From positions 1,426,001-1,490,000 of the forward strand of contig NZ_CP102453.1 of NCBI RefSeq assembly GCF_024661895.1: a stretch of DNA of 64,000 nucleotides, written 5' to 3'. A program made the position numbers and the translations under genes. How positions within the stretch are numbered: position 1 is the stretch's first letter; every line of letters begins with the position of its first letter. Positions 1 to 9,413 of the stretch are shown here, one piece after another. Under the pieces are notes generated by a model. It made no database searches, was not told the origin of the DNA, and saw only the letters and a program-made list of their open reading frames with translations. Source of the stretch: Fundicoccus culcitae. GTDB lineage: Bacteria > Bacillota > Bacilli > Lactobacillales > Aerococcaceae.

Positions 1-531
1 GTTGGGGAGTGGAGGGGTGAAAGTCAAGCTAGCTAAATTAGCCGGTGAGCAGTAAGTAGGTATTCGGATGAAGAAGTGGAACTAACTCGGATCGAATATT
101 CCACTTTTGCGAGCAATTAGGGAATCACAGCCTTTCCACTAATCCTCCTCTGTTAAATCGACGGTCTAGCGCAGTCACTGCTACACCCCAAACCCCTCTT
201 ACAGTAAGAATTCGATTTTAATCGAATTCTCCATTCAAACCCCCACTACAAGCAGACCAAATTCGATTAACATCGAATTTCGCCACTAAATCCCAAACCA
301 AAAGCAGATAAAATCCGAGCAAAGCTCGTATTTTCTCAATCCTTGCGGTTTGAATTCAATCGAAGATTGAATTCACCCATCGAACAAAACATGAGTTTGT
401 GCTAATATAACGCTCATCTCAGTGGATAGCTTGGTATGTAACGAGGCCATCGATTGAATGACTTAATATTCTGGCGGTATAACAAATCAAGCCGCTGAAT
501 TACTCAGTATCATAACCGCACACAAAATTCT

Positions 532-651
532 ATTCTGTCCAAAATTCCAGTCAAAAAGGACAGAATCGCGTTATTCTGTCCAAAATTCCAGTCAAAAAGG
601 ACAGAATCACGGTATTCTGTCCAAAATCGAGTCAAAAAAGGACAGAACAAC
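532..651. repeat. Hairpin array, family D (3 units, 41-bp period)
   Basis: Units start at 532, 573 and 614, so the period is exactly 41 bp. Each has perfect 9-bp arms, ATTCTGTCC and GGACAGAAT, around a roughly 17-nt loop, then a linker of about 6 nt. The same family recurs at 15670, 32618 and 58373, each time with 41-bp spacing. Function is unknown. Confidence 0.85.
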
Positions 652-696
652 ACGATTCAGCCTCAGCAACCCGTGCCAAAACCAACTCACCCCATC

Positions 697-720
697 AAAA
701 AACAGCCCCAAACGGGGCTG
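697..720 (-). terminator. Rho-independent terminator after the two-component pair
   Basis: A CAGCCCC/GGGGCTG stem with a 4-nt loop is followed, on the minus strand, by six T. It lies about 85 nt past the histidine kinase stop codon. Confidence 0.8.
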
Positions 721-804
721 CTGCGTCTTATGGCTCATTAAATTTTAACGCCACCACATCTCACGCCACACCGCCACACCGCCGCACCTCCACAACACCT
801 CACC

Positions 805-3606
805 CTACCCCTTTACAAACGACGGAATCACAATCCGCACGCGGGTGCCGTCCCCGTTTTCACTGGTGATTTCAAAAGTCAAATCTTGGTTGTAGTACAA
901 GGTCAGGCGGTCGTAGACATTGAGCAAGCCTGAGCGGTTGTAGGTTGGGTTGGTCAGGTAGGACTGGATTTGTTGCAGTTTTTCTTCGGGGATGCCGTCG
1001 GCATCGTCTTGGACAATGATTTCAAGTTGTTGGTCGAGATTGCGAATGAAAATGTCCAGATGAATCATGCGGTCAACATTGCGGACCCCGTGGTGAACGA
1101 CATTTTCAACCAGGGGTTGTAAAATCAACTTGACAATCGGACGGTTGGCAATGCCGGGGTCGACGTCCCAGCGAACTTCAAAATTATCGAAACGGGCGTT
1201 CATGATGTTGAGGTAATGGCGGGTGAATTCAATTTCTTTCCAGAGCGGGACGACCAGGTCCTTGCGGTTGTTGATATATTGAAAATAATTGGACAACGAA
1301 TGCACCATCTCAACAGCGGCCTCGGTTTGTTCATCTTCGACTAGGAAGAGTAAGTTATCGAGGGCGTTGTACAAAAAGTGTGGGTTAATTTGATTTTGCA
1401 AGGCAAATAGTTGAATTTCACGCTTTTCATAGTTTTCTTTAATTAAATTTTCCTGAATAGCAATTTTCTCGTCAACCAATTGGTACAACTCGTCTAAAAT
1501 ATCGTTAAAGTTTTGTTGGATTTGAGTGACTTCATCGATGCCATCTAAGAAATTGGATGGGCGATCGAGATTAATCAAGCCATCACGTTGGCTAACAATG
1601 CGGGAAAAAGGCTTCAGCACATTGGTCGCAATAAAGTAAGCCACCGCTAACAAAATAAGTAACAGCACAAAAAAGATTGAGAAATACTGACTGAGAATCA
1701 GACCAATTTCACTGGTGATATTGGTTTGATCGAATGTAACTTGATAGGTCCAACCAGCGATATTTAGTGGGAGGTTGACCTGGTGTAAATTCCGGGCTGT
1801 CGGCGGTTGGTTGGAAACGATGTTGCTGGTTTGGAATTCGAAAATCGGTTGTTGGTCGACGAGCAGGCTTTCGGACATGGCCTCCTCGAGGAGCGGCAAA
1901 TCGCCGAAATAGCTTTGGTCGAATTCGATTTGGACGGTGTCGACGTTGGACAGGGTCGGGCTAGGGTTGCGAATCGGCAGTTTGATGATGCCGTACGGGT
2001 CGCTGGTCTGGGGCTGGAAAATGAATTCGTAGTCGCCGTTGTTGGTGCGCACGCTATTCGACTCATTGATCAGCGGCTGAATGGCGTGCGGATTAGTCGT
2101 GGTGCGGTACAGCTCCTCCTGCTGGTTGTTCAGCAGGCTAATCGAGCGCACGTTTAACGTCGACTGGTAATTGCTGAGGTAACGCTGAATGTTGTTGGGC
2201 GTGTTAATCTCCTCTTGCACTGGCAAAGTGTTCAGCGACAGCGACGCCAGCACATTTTGTAGTTTATTGATTTCATCATTCACCATCTGCACTTTACTTT
2301 CAACCCGCGCTTCCTGCATTTGTTGCACGTCCTGCACATAATTACCGTAAAATTGCCCGACATACAAGACCATAATAAAGGTAAACGGCAGCACCGTCGT
2401 GACAATCAGATACAGAAAAATCCGATTATGCATATTGAACGAATACTTTTTGTTCAGCTTCACCCGCCGGTCCGGCTGCTGCATGGCCATCCAATCCAGC
2501 AACTCGTAAATCGACGTCAGCGCGTTTTTGGCCATATAATCCGAAATCGGCCATGACAAAATCAAAACCAAACCCAACATCATAATAATAAATATCAGTG
2601 ACGATTGGATGCCGGGATTACGATAATTGGCCGACTGAATTTTAATTTCTAAGTCGTATGGCTGAATCTCCCGGGTGAGAATAATATCCTGGTTGGTGGG
2701 TTTATAGGCGTCCCCTTTAAAAAGCAACTGGTTATTGTAACGGATTTGGTAATACTCCGGCGTTAGAAACGACGTCAAAATAGCATCCGCATTCAACGTC
2801 ACAATCGCGGTCGCGACATGTTGGTTGCTGTTTGAATTCGTAATATTCGTTACAAAATACAGGCGGTTTTGGAAATACGGCAAGGGTTGGGTTATTTCGG
2901 GCACGTTTTGATAATAAATATCATTAGTGTAAAATTCATCCTCATAAAATAAATAATCCGTGCTAACCGTTGGATTCTTTTCAATCCCATTAAGCCGAAA
3001 TCCCGGCACCTGCAAGCTGGCTGAAAACTGATTGGTATCCGTAATTAATAAAATATCTTCGATAAACTGACTCTCTTGAGCCATCACAAATAAATAATTA
3101 ATTAACTGCTGTGACGCATGGTAGTGCTCTGCCCCAATGTAAGCCGAATCTTGCAAAGTCTCCAGGGTCGTCGTAATAAACTCGCTGTTTTCCAAAGTAC
3201 TCGTAATACCCGCCGCTTGATCCAACCCCCGTTGAATCAAATTAGTCGCTTGGTTAAAGGTTTCACGAGTATTATCCTCATTTTCCTGCTGCGTAAAGTT
3301 GGTAAACTGATAATTAAAAAAGAAAATAATGACAAAACCCGTCACCAAACTCAGAATAATCGATGTCCGTGTCAAAAACGACCGCAACGACTGCCGCTCC
3401 TGCTTTTGCGGCGGCTGCGAATTCGGTTTGAAATGCGAGCTTTTCGGCTCCTGAAATGCCGGTTCCGTGGAACCGGTGTTCGGTTGGGCGTGTCGCGCTG
3501 ACGGCTGTGCGAAGCGGGAACTGGGGGTTTGACTGGAAAAGGCGGCGACCGTGCGGTCGCCTGTCTTAGAAGCAGGGGTATTTATTTTAATGGTCATGGT
3601 CTTCAA
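805..3606 (-). CDS. YesM-like sensor histidine kinase with two sensor modules
   Basis: Membrane sensor kinase of the LytS/YesM class (His_kinase plus HATPase_c), the partner of the response regulator just upstream. An N-terminal cytoplasmic P/S/Q-rich stretch of about 75 residues precedes TM1 (about 81-99). TM2 is near 332-349, TM3 near 392-418 and TM4 near 639-660. That gives two separate extracytoplasmic regions of about 230 and 220 residues, where most YesM proteins have one. The H-box (QNQINPHFLYNALDN, His about 742), N-box (LVENVVHHG) and a glycine box (NGDGTRV) are intact. The start is either TTG at 3606 or ATG at 3597; the gene overlaps the regulator stop. YesMN systems usually control carbohydrate import, and glycan genes lie downstream, but a regulatory link is inference. 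Length, 933 aa, is well above the family's usual 570-600. Confidence 0.9.
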   Translation of the reverse strand: MKTMTIKINTPASKTGDRTVAAFSSQTPSSRFAQPSARHAQPNTGSTEPAFQEPKSSHFKPNSQPPQKQERQSLRSFLTRTSIILSLVTGFVIIFFFNYQFTNFTQQENEDNTRETFNQATNLIQRGLDQAAGITSTLENSEFITTTLETLQDSAYIGAEHYHASQQLINYLFVMAQESQFIEDILLITDTNQFSASLQVPGFRLNGIEKNPTVSTDYLFYEDEFYTNDIYYQNVPEITQPLPYFQNRLYFVTNITNSNSNQHVATAIVTLNADAILTSFLTPEYYQIRYNNQLLFKGDAYKPTNQDIILTREIQPYDLEIKIQSANYRNPGIQSSLIFIIMMLGLVLILSWPISDYMAKNALTSIYELLDWMAMQQPDRRVKLNKKYSFNMHNRIFLYLIVTTVLPFTFIMVLYVGQFYGNYVQDVQQMQEARVESKVQMVNDEINKLQNVLASLSLNTLPVQEEINTPNNIQRYLSNYQSTLNVRSISLLNNQQEELYRTTTNPHAIQPLINESNSVRTNNGDYEFIFQPQTSDPYGIIKLPIRNPSPTLSNVDTVQIEFDQSYFGDLPLLEEAMSESLLVDQQPIFEFQTSNIVSNQPPTARNLHQVNLPLNIAGWTYQVTFDQTNITSEIGLILSQYFSIFFVLLLILLAVAYFIATNVLKPFSRIVSQRDGLINLDRPSNFLDGIDEVTQIQQNFNDILDELYQLVDEKIAIQENLIKENYEKREIQLFALQNQINPHFLYNALDNLLFLVEDEQTEAAVEMVHSLSNYFQYINNRKDLVVPLWKEIEFTRHYLNIMNARFDNFEVRWDVDPGIANRPIVKLILQPLVENVVHHGVRNVDRMIHLDIFIRNLDQQLEIIVQDDADGIPEEKLQQIQSYLTNPTYNRSGLLNVYDRLTLYYNQDLTFEITSENGDGTRVRIVIPSFVKG

Positions 3607-4476
3607 AGTACTTCTTTCTGTAGCTTAGCGGGCTGTCGCCGACGACCTGCTTGAACACGCGGTTGAAGTAGGAGTGGCTGGAAAAGCCGACGGTGGTGGA
3701 TATTTCCTTGAGCTGTTGGTCGGAATAGATAATCAGGCGTTTAGCGTTTTCGATGCGGATGTAGTTGACGTAGGCGTTGAAGCCGACTTCGGTTTCCTCG
3801 TTGAATAGCTTGCTGAAATAGGCTTCGTGGATGAAGAGTTTTTCGGCGATGTCTTTGAGGGTGATGTTTTCCGTGTAGTGTTCCTGAACATAGTTGATGG
3901 CATAATTGACATAACGGTTGTTGGATTTGCGGATTTTCAGGGTTTGTTCGGGCCGAGCTAAAGGGGTCGGCGTGATTTTGTTTTCGGGTTGGGTTGGTGC
4001 GGCGTCGGTTGGTTGGGTTTGTTGGTTAGGCTGGGTTGGTTGGGATGGTTGGGTTTGGTCGGCAGTTAGTTGGGTTTGTTGAGGTGCTGGTTGGGATTGG
4101 TTGAGATTGGGCTCGTCCATAATCCGGGTCATCATTTGGCGGAAATCGCTTTTCATGATGGGTTTGACTAGAAAGCCTTTGACGTTGAAATTGATGGCTT
4201 TTTGGGCGAGGTCGAAGTCGCGGTATGCTGTAAGAATAATGACCACAATATGTGGGTATTTTTCATGAAGGATTTCTACCAGTTCGAGTCCGCCCATTTT
4301 AGGCATTTTGATATCGGTTATCACGAGGTCGGGTTGTTCGTCGTCGATGAGTTTGAGGGCTTCGAGTCCGTTGGCGGCCGTCCCTACCACTTCAAATTGA
4401 AAGTCGCCCCACGGAAAGTGGCGCGCCATGCGTTCACGGATATTTTTTTCGTCGTCTACGATGATGCTCTTAAACA
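3587..4476 (-). CDS. YesN-like response regulator, AraC-type output
   Basis: Cytoplasmic response regulator of about 296 aa. A receiver domain (about 1-120) has the acidic pair D9/D10, phosphoacceptor D55 in VITDIKMPK and the conserved Lys of FLVKP. It is followed by a low-complexity Q/P/T-rich linker (about 135-185), then two AraC-type helix-turn-helix motifs (about 195-290). I place the start at the ATG at 4476, not further upstream, because a GGAGG site sits 6-7 nt before it. The stop overlaps the start of the kinase gene, so the two are translationally coupled. It is expected to bind DNA when phosphorylated; targets cannot be read from the sequence. Confidence 0.92.
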
Positions 4477-4516
4477 TCTTGCTGCCTCCTTGGTGCTGTT
4501 TCCTATTTCCAGCCAA

Positions 4517-5158
4517 CGGGCTGGGTCTATCCTATTATTATAGGGAGAAATGCGGGAATTAACAAGTGGGGAGATTGGGGGTGGTTGGTTAGTTGGTTAG
4601 TGGTGGACTGGTTGGCGGTTGACGGGGGGCGCTCACATATTCGGGTGCTTGTTGTGTGCGCGAACCGAGGCGCTCACATATTCGAGTGCTTGTTGTGTGC
4701 GCGAACCGGAGCGCTCACATATTCGAGCGCTTGTTGTGTGCGCGAACCAGAGCGCTCACATATTCGAGTGCTTGTTGTGTGCGCGAACATAAATGAGAAG
4801 TGAGCGGATGTTAAGTAAAGCTAATCGGTCATCTGCTCAGGAAGCAAAAGACTGAATAGCCTATTCTATCCAAAATCTGGATAAAAAAGTAAGTGGTAAA
4901 TCAGAAAATGTTATTATCACTCAGATATTTCCATGTGACAATAACTTAGTTGAGCATTGATAGACGGCCTATCACTTCTTGCTTACCGTGAACTGGGGCG
5001 CTCACATATTCGAGTGCTTGTTGTGTGCGCGAACTGGGCCGCTCACATATTCAGGCACTTGTTGTGTGCGCGAACCGGGGCGCTCACATATTCAGGCGGT
5101 AGTTGTGTGCGCGAACGTGAGCGGGAAGTGAGTGGATGTTAAGTAAAGCTAATTGGTC
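4517..5158. repeat. Hairpin arrays, families A, E and remnants
   Basis: No gene. Family A units (arms GCGCTCACA and TGTGTGCGC, one central mismatch) start at 4629, 4670, 4711 and 4752, an exact 41-bp period. Three more run from about 4997 to 5117. Between them, 4889-4987 resembles a decayed IS66-ended element: its right end reads CACTTCTTGCTTAC and it encloses one unit of the TTGTCA/TGACAA family. The region ends in half of a family E unit (AAAGCTAATTGGTC) that the IS66 element has split. Confidence 0.8.
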
Positions 5159-5220
5159 GTAAGTGGGAAGTGACGGACCGGCTAATAAAAATAGTGAGGA
5201 AGTAGTATACTCATACATAT

Positions 5221-6912
5221 CTACTTTCTCACTATTAATTTTGGACAATTTTGTTGGGTTCTATCTGACCAAGGTAAATATTCATCTATCGTTTGAGTAT
5301 CTACTGTCTCTAAATCCATTTGTGATAATCCTTCAAAGAGATAGGTTAGGTAACCCTCTGGATCTAGACCGTTTAACTTAGCCGTTTGAATAATCGTCAT
5401 ACTGACTGCTAAAGATTTAGCTCCATCTTCACTGACTGAAAAATTCGCATTATTCTTGATTAATTTGACAGGTCGCACTAACCGTTCAGCCCGATTATTC
5501 GTAATCTCTAATGAACCATCACTAATATAACTTACTAGCGTTTCCCGTCGAGTTAAAGTATAGTTAATCGCTTTTGTTGTAGCTTTTGAGTGAAAAGGTA
5601 AGGTTTCTAACCAACTGAAAAATTCTCGAACAACTTTACTGCTTTGTTTTTTTCGTCGTTTTTGACGTTCTTCAGGTAATAGTTTTTCCTCAGAATAGGT
5701 TGACTCATAAGAAAATATCTTTCCAATATATTTCATGGCTTTTGATTTGATTGGAACGTCATCAGGAAGATTATAAAAATACCGACGTACATGCGACCAA
5801 CAATGTTGAAGTGTAATGGATGGATTAAGTCCTTCATAACCACCAAAACCATCGCATGTCAAAGAACCCTGATAATCTTCTAAAAATTTTTCAGGGTGAC
5901 TATAACTCCGGGTTAAGGTGGATTGATACAACGTAATCAGATAATCGTCTAAATAACCTGTGGCGTATATCCAAATCCAACTATCTGATCGAGCGGATCG
6001 CCCATCACTTCTGCGGAGAATTTGATAAGGGGTCTCATCGGCATGGATGTGCGGTGAGTCGAGAAGATGGCTAACCAATCTCTCGTAAACGACATTGAGA
6101 TATTTCTCGCATGCCAAAATAGGCCAATTCGCTAACGTTCGGCGTGAGAAATTAGCCCCAAGTTTTTCCCATTCTTTTTCTTGTCGTGCATAGGGTAAAT
6201 GTAGGCCGTATTTTTGATAAATAACGGCAGCTAGTAGGCTGGCACTTACTAAACTTTTTTCGATAATCGGTTTTGGTGCTTTAGCTTGAACAATTGTTGT
6301 GACATCGTGTTTGTCACACTCATGACATTTATATGACCAGCGATAATGTTGTTCTTTAATTATTTTTGCAGGCACATAAATAAGCGTCTCAAACGCTAAT
6401 TTTTTCCCGAATTTTTGGAGTCCCCCCTCACAAATAGGGCAGGTGGCATTATTACAATCAAGGGTATGTTCATGCACTTCAATGGGTACATTAGTGACTG
6501 CTCGCTCTTTAAACCCCCTTGTTTTTTTACCTCGAGGGGATGTTGAAGAAGCTTTGGATTTTTTCTTAAGGACAACCTTAATAGGCTCCATATCAAACAA
6601 ATCATCTTGATCTAGAGGAAGTTTTTCACTGGAAGTTCCATAGAGAGTCCGATTGGCTTGACTCAGTTGACGAAGAATCTCCTGGTGAGCGGCATCAAGG
6701 GTGTTAAAATCTTTTTGTAGTTGTGTATTTTGATCGATGAGGGCTTGATTGGCTGCCTCTTGTTCTTTAGTGACTTCTAAAAGATTTTCATAATTTTCTT
6801 TAAGGATGTCATATTCATTTTCTAAAACAGTATACTTATTTTCAATATTTTGACATTTTTCTAAAAGTTCAGAATAAGTTAATTCCCTTGATATATCAGT
6901 ATATCCGCTCAT
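5221..6912 (-). CDS. tnpC: IS66-family transposase TnpC
   Basis: DDE transposase of 563 aa, the usual length for IS66 TnpC. An N-terminal coiled coil (about 10-95) comes first. Next is a basic linker, then a zinc-finger-like segment (CPICEGG near 160 and CHECDKHD near 195). The catalytic core has HADETPYQ (first Asp), LTCDGFGGY (second Asp) and the C-terminal NNRAERLVRP segment with the catalytic Glu. It cuts and joins the element ends. It appears intact, so it could also act in trans on the many IS66-like ends found elsewhere in the window. A strong hairpin separates it from tnpB. Confidence 0.95.
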   Translation of the reverse strand: MSGYTDISRELTYSELLEKCQNIENKYTVLENEYDILKENYENLLEVTKEQEAANQALIDQNTQLQKDFNTLDAAHQEILRQLSQANRTLYGTSSEKLPLDQDDLFDMEPIKVVLKKKSKASSTSPRGKKTRGFKERAVTNVPIEVHEHTLDCNNATCPICEGGLQKFGKKLAFETLIYVPAKIIKEQHYRWSYKCHECDKHDVTTIVQAKAPKPIIEKSLVSASLLAAVIYQKYGLHLPYARQEKEWEKLGANFSRRTLANWPILACEKYLNVVYERLVSHLLDSPHIHADETPYQILRRSDGRSARSDSWIWIYATGYLDDYLITLYQSTLTRSYSHPEKFLEDYQGSLTCDGFGGYEGLNPSITLQHCWSHVRRYFYNLPDDVPIKSKAMKYIGKIFSYESTYSEEKLLPEERQKRRKKQSSKVVREFFSWLETLPFHSKATTKAINYTLTRRETLVSYISDGSLEITNNRAERLVRPVKLIKNNANFSVSEDGAKSLAVSMTIIQTAKLNGLDPEGYLTYLFEGLSQMDLETVDTQTIDEYLPWSDRTQQNCPKLIVRK

Positions 6913-6963
6913 GTGCTCACCTCTATTCGTATGCGTTTATTGATGTCAATATTATACCATTAA

Positions 6964-7018
6964 AACCTTAAAAAAACAAGCTTTTTTCCTTGATTTAAAA
7001 AGGAAAAAAGCTTGTTTT
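6964..7018 (-). terminator. Terminator or attenuator between tnpB and tnpC
   Basis: An 18-19 bp perfect stem (AAAACAAGCTTTTTTCCTT at 6973-6991 pairing with 7000-7018) has an 8-nt loop and is followed on the minus strand by six T. It would cut transcription of tnpC after tnpB and may keep transposase expression low. Confidence 0.7.
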
Positions 7019-7361
7019 ATGCCTTTCTTGGGGAAGGTTTTACTTTTGGTTCAATCGGATACCCAGACAATAAAAGATCTAATTGTTGTTCGGTAATTTT
7101 GATAATTCCTTGCGATGAACGCGGCCAGAATAATGAACCCTGGTCAAACCTTTTAACAATAGATACGATACCTTCTCCATCAAAATAGAAAGCACAAAAT
7201 TCAGAATTATCTGACCCACAAACTAAAAAGACAGAATCTTCATCCAGTTTCATTTTATACTCATATTCAACCATCGCAACAAGTGAATCAAAATGACGTT
7301 TAAAATGGTGTGTTCCCTGAATGAGGTAAATATTTGAAGCTCGTTTGAAGTCAACTATCAT
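7017..7361 (-). CDS. tnpB: IS66 accessory protein TnpB (Orf2)
   Basis: A 114-aa protein of the IS66 Orf2/TnpB family, found upstream of tnpC in many IS66 elements and needed for their transposition by an unknown mechanism. The family signature is visible as GSDNSEFCAFYFDGEGIVSI, then a tract rich in F/W/P. It starts 83 nt inside the right terminal repeat, with an AGGGAGG ribosome site before the ATG. No tnpA (Orf1) is present, which is common in this subgroup. Confidence 0.88.
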   Translation of the reverse strand: MIVDFKRASNIYLIQGTHHFKRHFDSLVAMVEYEYKMKLDEDSVFLVCGSDNSEFCAFYFDGEGIVSIVKRFDQGSLFWPRSSQGIIKITEQQLDLLLSGYPIEPKVKPSPRKA

Positions 7362-7445
7362 CCAATTCCTCCCTATGTTTTATTTAAACACAGTATACCT
7401 AAATATCTTTGCTTAATAAAGACGGTGCTTCACTTCCCGCTTACA

Positions 7446-7660
7446 TTGGTCATCAAGCACCTGATTTCGTGACCGAATAAAGCTAATCGGTCATCAAATG
7501 ACTGATTTCGTGACTGAATAAAGCTAATCGGTCACGAAATATCTGATTTCATGACCGATTAGCTTTATCGTAGCCTATTTTACGGTAATACATTTCCTGC
7601 TTACGCTCGTTCACTTCCCACTTACATTTGGGTGGTTGTTGTGTGCGTGACGGGGGGTTA
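7446..7660. repeat. Hairpin array, family E (41-bp period), IS66-like end
   Basis: Units based on GGTCATCAA...GTGACC and AAAGCTAATC start at 7449, 7489 and 7530. The first is the half displaced by the IS66 insertion. A solitary IS66-like end (CACTTCCCACTTAC) closes at 7625, followed by part of a family A unit. No gene is seen. Confidence 0.75.
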
Positions 7661-7678
7661 TGGTTTATGCAGTGATAT

Positions 7679-8587
7679 TTATTTGGGGGTTGGTTGGTAG
7701 TATGTGTATTGGCTTTTTTTGATTGATTCAAAGTTGTTTTTGAGGTGATTGAGGATGGTGTTTCTGCTGAATTGCTTTCCCATGAGCTCGTATAAGTTAG
7801 TGGCTGTGAGGATTTGGGGGTGGTTTGGGAATAGGTAGAGGAGTTCGGTGGCGTGGCGGTTTATGAGTGCTGGTAAGTGTTCTTCGATTTGGCAGTTTGG
7901 ACAGTAAATAGCCGATTTGTGTTTGCGGGTGTTGTATTTGTGGCAGTTGGGGCAGTAGATGCCTTTTTTGAGTTGGGGGAAGGCTTCTGGAGTGAGGCGG
8001 TCGTAATGTTTATTGTAGGGGGTGCGATATTTATTAAGGGTTTTAAGGGTTTGAGTGTGGTTGGTTAGGGGGTGGGTGTAGGGCAGGGTTTGGATGAATT
8101 GGCGGATAGCGGTGCGGATGACGATGTCCATGTGGACGGGGTCGTGGAGGGTGTAGGTGAAGTCGTTGCCAGTGAAGACGATGACGGGTTTGATAGTGAT
8201 GTTGGTGCTGATTTGGGCGGCGATTTGTTGGATTTTGCTGGTGCGGGTTTCCATGTCGTTGAAGATGTTACGGTATCTTTTGTTGTTGATGGTGACGGTG
8301 CGGTTTTGGTATACAAGGTGACCCGTGTAGTGTTTGGTGTCGATGAGGTACCAGAGGTTGTCGGAGAGGATGAGTTTATCGGCTTGGCCAGGGCCTTCGA
8401 TGTTGAACCAGTAGTCTTCGAAGAGGACCCAGTTTTGGTGGGCGTAGGTTTGGAAGTAATTGGAAAAAAGTTCTTCGCCTTCGTGGCCTTTGGTCAGGTT
8501 GTTGAATTCGGTGTTGAGTTCTGGGGTGTTGAGCATGTCGCGGCGGTTGAGGGCTTCGAGGTAGAGGAGGTGTTCGTTTTTTTGCAT
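7679..8587 (-). CDS. NERD-domain protein with zinc ribbon (paralogue 1)
   Basis: 302-aa cytoplasmic protein. Residues about 30-140 match the nuclease-related (NERD) domain: the KGHEGEELF segment, then ADKLILS and YLIDTKHYTG, which carry the acidic and Asp-x-Lys residues expected of a PD-(D/E)xK-like fold. Two CxxC pairs (YCPNCHKY and YCPNCQIE, about 213-236) form a zinc ribbon. The last 60 residues (ATNLYELMGKQFSRNTILNHL) look like a winged helix. The stop codon overlaps the dispersed 16-bp motif. A paralogue with the same domain order is at 37.8 kb, and both lie between hairpin arrays. Nuclease activity is inferred from the fold only; the substrate is unknown. Confidence 0.8.
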   Translation of the reverse strand: MQKNEHLLYLEALNRRDMLNTPELNTEFNNLTKGHEGEELFSNYFQTYAHQNWVLFEDYWFNIEGPGQADKLILSDNLWYLIDTKHYTGHLVYQNRTVTINNKRYRNIFNDMETRTSKIQQIAAQISTNITIKPVIVFTGNDFTYTLHDPVHMDIVIRTAIRQFIQTLPYTHPLTNHTQTLKTLNKYRTPYNKHYDRLTPEAFPQLKKGIYCPNCHKYNTRKHKSAIYCPNCQIEEHLPALINRHATELLYLFPNHPQILTATNLYELMGKQFSRNTILNHLKNNFESIKKSQYTYYQPTPK

Positions 8588-8769
8588 ATGGGTGGGGCTC
8601 CTTTCGGGGGGTGATTTGGGTTGATGGGTGGCGGTGAGACGGCTGGGTAGTAGGTAGAGGCGTACAGTCGTTGGGGGAATTTTGTGCTCCTACTATATAT
8701 ATACGTAAAAAATTGAGGATTCCACTTTTTTAGTTTGGATTTGGGGGATTTTTTTTGGAGGTGGCGGGA

Positions 8770-9360
8770 GCGGCGGGGAGCGCTCACATATTCGGACTGT
8801 TGTTGTGTGCGCGAACTGGGGCGCTCACATATTCGGGTGGTTGTTGTGTGCGTGAACTGGGGCGCTCACATATTCGAACGCTTGTTGTGTGCGCGAACCG
8901 GAGCGCTCACATATTCGGACTGTTATTGTGTGCGCGAACCGGAGCGCTCACATATTCGGGTGCTTGTTGTGTGTGCGAACGTAAGCGGGAAGTGAATGAC
9001 CATCAAGTTGACAAGGCACCTTTTTTCTCCCATCCGCCTCTCAGACTTCTCTCTGGCGGTTGGGAGGGCCAATCCGCCTCTCAGACTTCTCTCTGGCGGT
9101 TGGGAGGGCCAATCCGCCTCTCAGACTTCTCTCTGGCGGTTGGGAGTAAGCGGGAAGTGAAGAACTGTCATTTCTCACTTATCGCGAGCTGGAGCGCTCA
9201 CATATTCGGACGCTTGTTGTGCGCGCGACGATAGGCGCTCACATATTCGGGCGCTTGTTGTGTGCGCGACGATAGGCGCTCACATATTCGGACGCTTGTT
9301 GTGTGCGCGACGATAGGCGCTCACATATTCGGGCGCTTGTTGTGTGCGCGATAGGATTCT
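8770..9360. repeat. Mixed hairpin array (families A, B, IS66 ends)
   Basis: Five family A units run from about 8777 to 8980 at 41-bp spacing. An IS66-like end (GTAAGCGGGAAGTGAATGAC) begins at 8981. Three family B units (arms CCGCC and GGCGG) start at 9032, 9072 and 9112, a 40-bp period. A second IS66-like end with a short inverted CACTTA tail lies at 9146-9182, followed by four more family A units to about 9350. Open frames across this stretch are by-products of the repeats. Confidence 0.85.
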
Positions 9361-9376
9361 TTTGTTACTACTAAAT

Positions 9377-9402
9377 AAAAAGACGCCTTCCGGCGTCTTT
9401 TT
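9377..9402. terminator. Bidirectional terminator after GH101
   Basis: Stem GACGCC/GGCGTC with loop TTCC, flanked by A5 and T5, so it can work on either strand. It lies 11 nt beyond the GH101 stop codon. Confidence 0.85.
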
Positions 9403-9413
9403 GGTGGAGATAT

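Larger units (their letters stand above)
1..804. other. Gene-free stretch with palindromes and repeats
   Basis: No convincing gene is seen here. Three related AT-rich palindromes built on TTCGAT/ATCGAA lie at 208-229, 259-280 and 352-374. Three hairpin units of the ATTCTGTCC/GGACAGAAT family lie at about 532-651. A terminator for the minus-strand regulator pair lies at 697-720. Confidence 0.6.
5159..7444 (-). mobile_element. Complete IS66-family insertion sequence
   Basis: A 2286-bp element carrying tnpB and tnpC on the minus strand. The left end begins GTAAGTGGGAAGTGACGGAC and the right end, reverse-complemented, begins GTAAGCGGGAAGTGAAGCAC. The 24-bp terminal inverted repeats differ at four positions and start with the GTAA typical of IS66. 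A perfect 7-bp direct repeat, ATTGGTC, abuts both ends; IS66 usually makes 8 bp. Removing the element plus one copy restores a continuous family E unit (compare 7489-7540), which supports the insertion boundaries. Confidence 0.93.

Noticed and set aside
4629-4790. CRISPR-like array of direct repeats
   Set aside because: The whole 41-bp unit repeats, with no unique spacers, and no cas genes are in the window. The same holds for the other arrays.
4585-5142. Short plus-strand open frames with repeated SHIRVLVVCA segments
   Set aside because: They are translations of family A hairpin units; similar frames appear wherever the array occurs (8735-9234, 27242-27557).
8770-9360. Integron-like attC array
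   Set aside because: Units carry palindromes but there is no integrase, no cassette genes between units, and no attC core sites.
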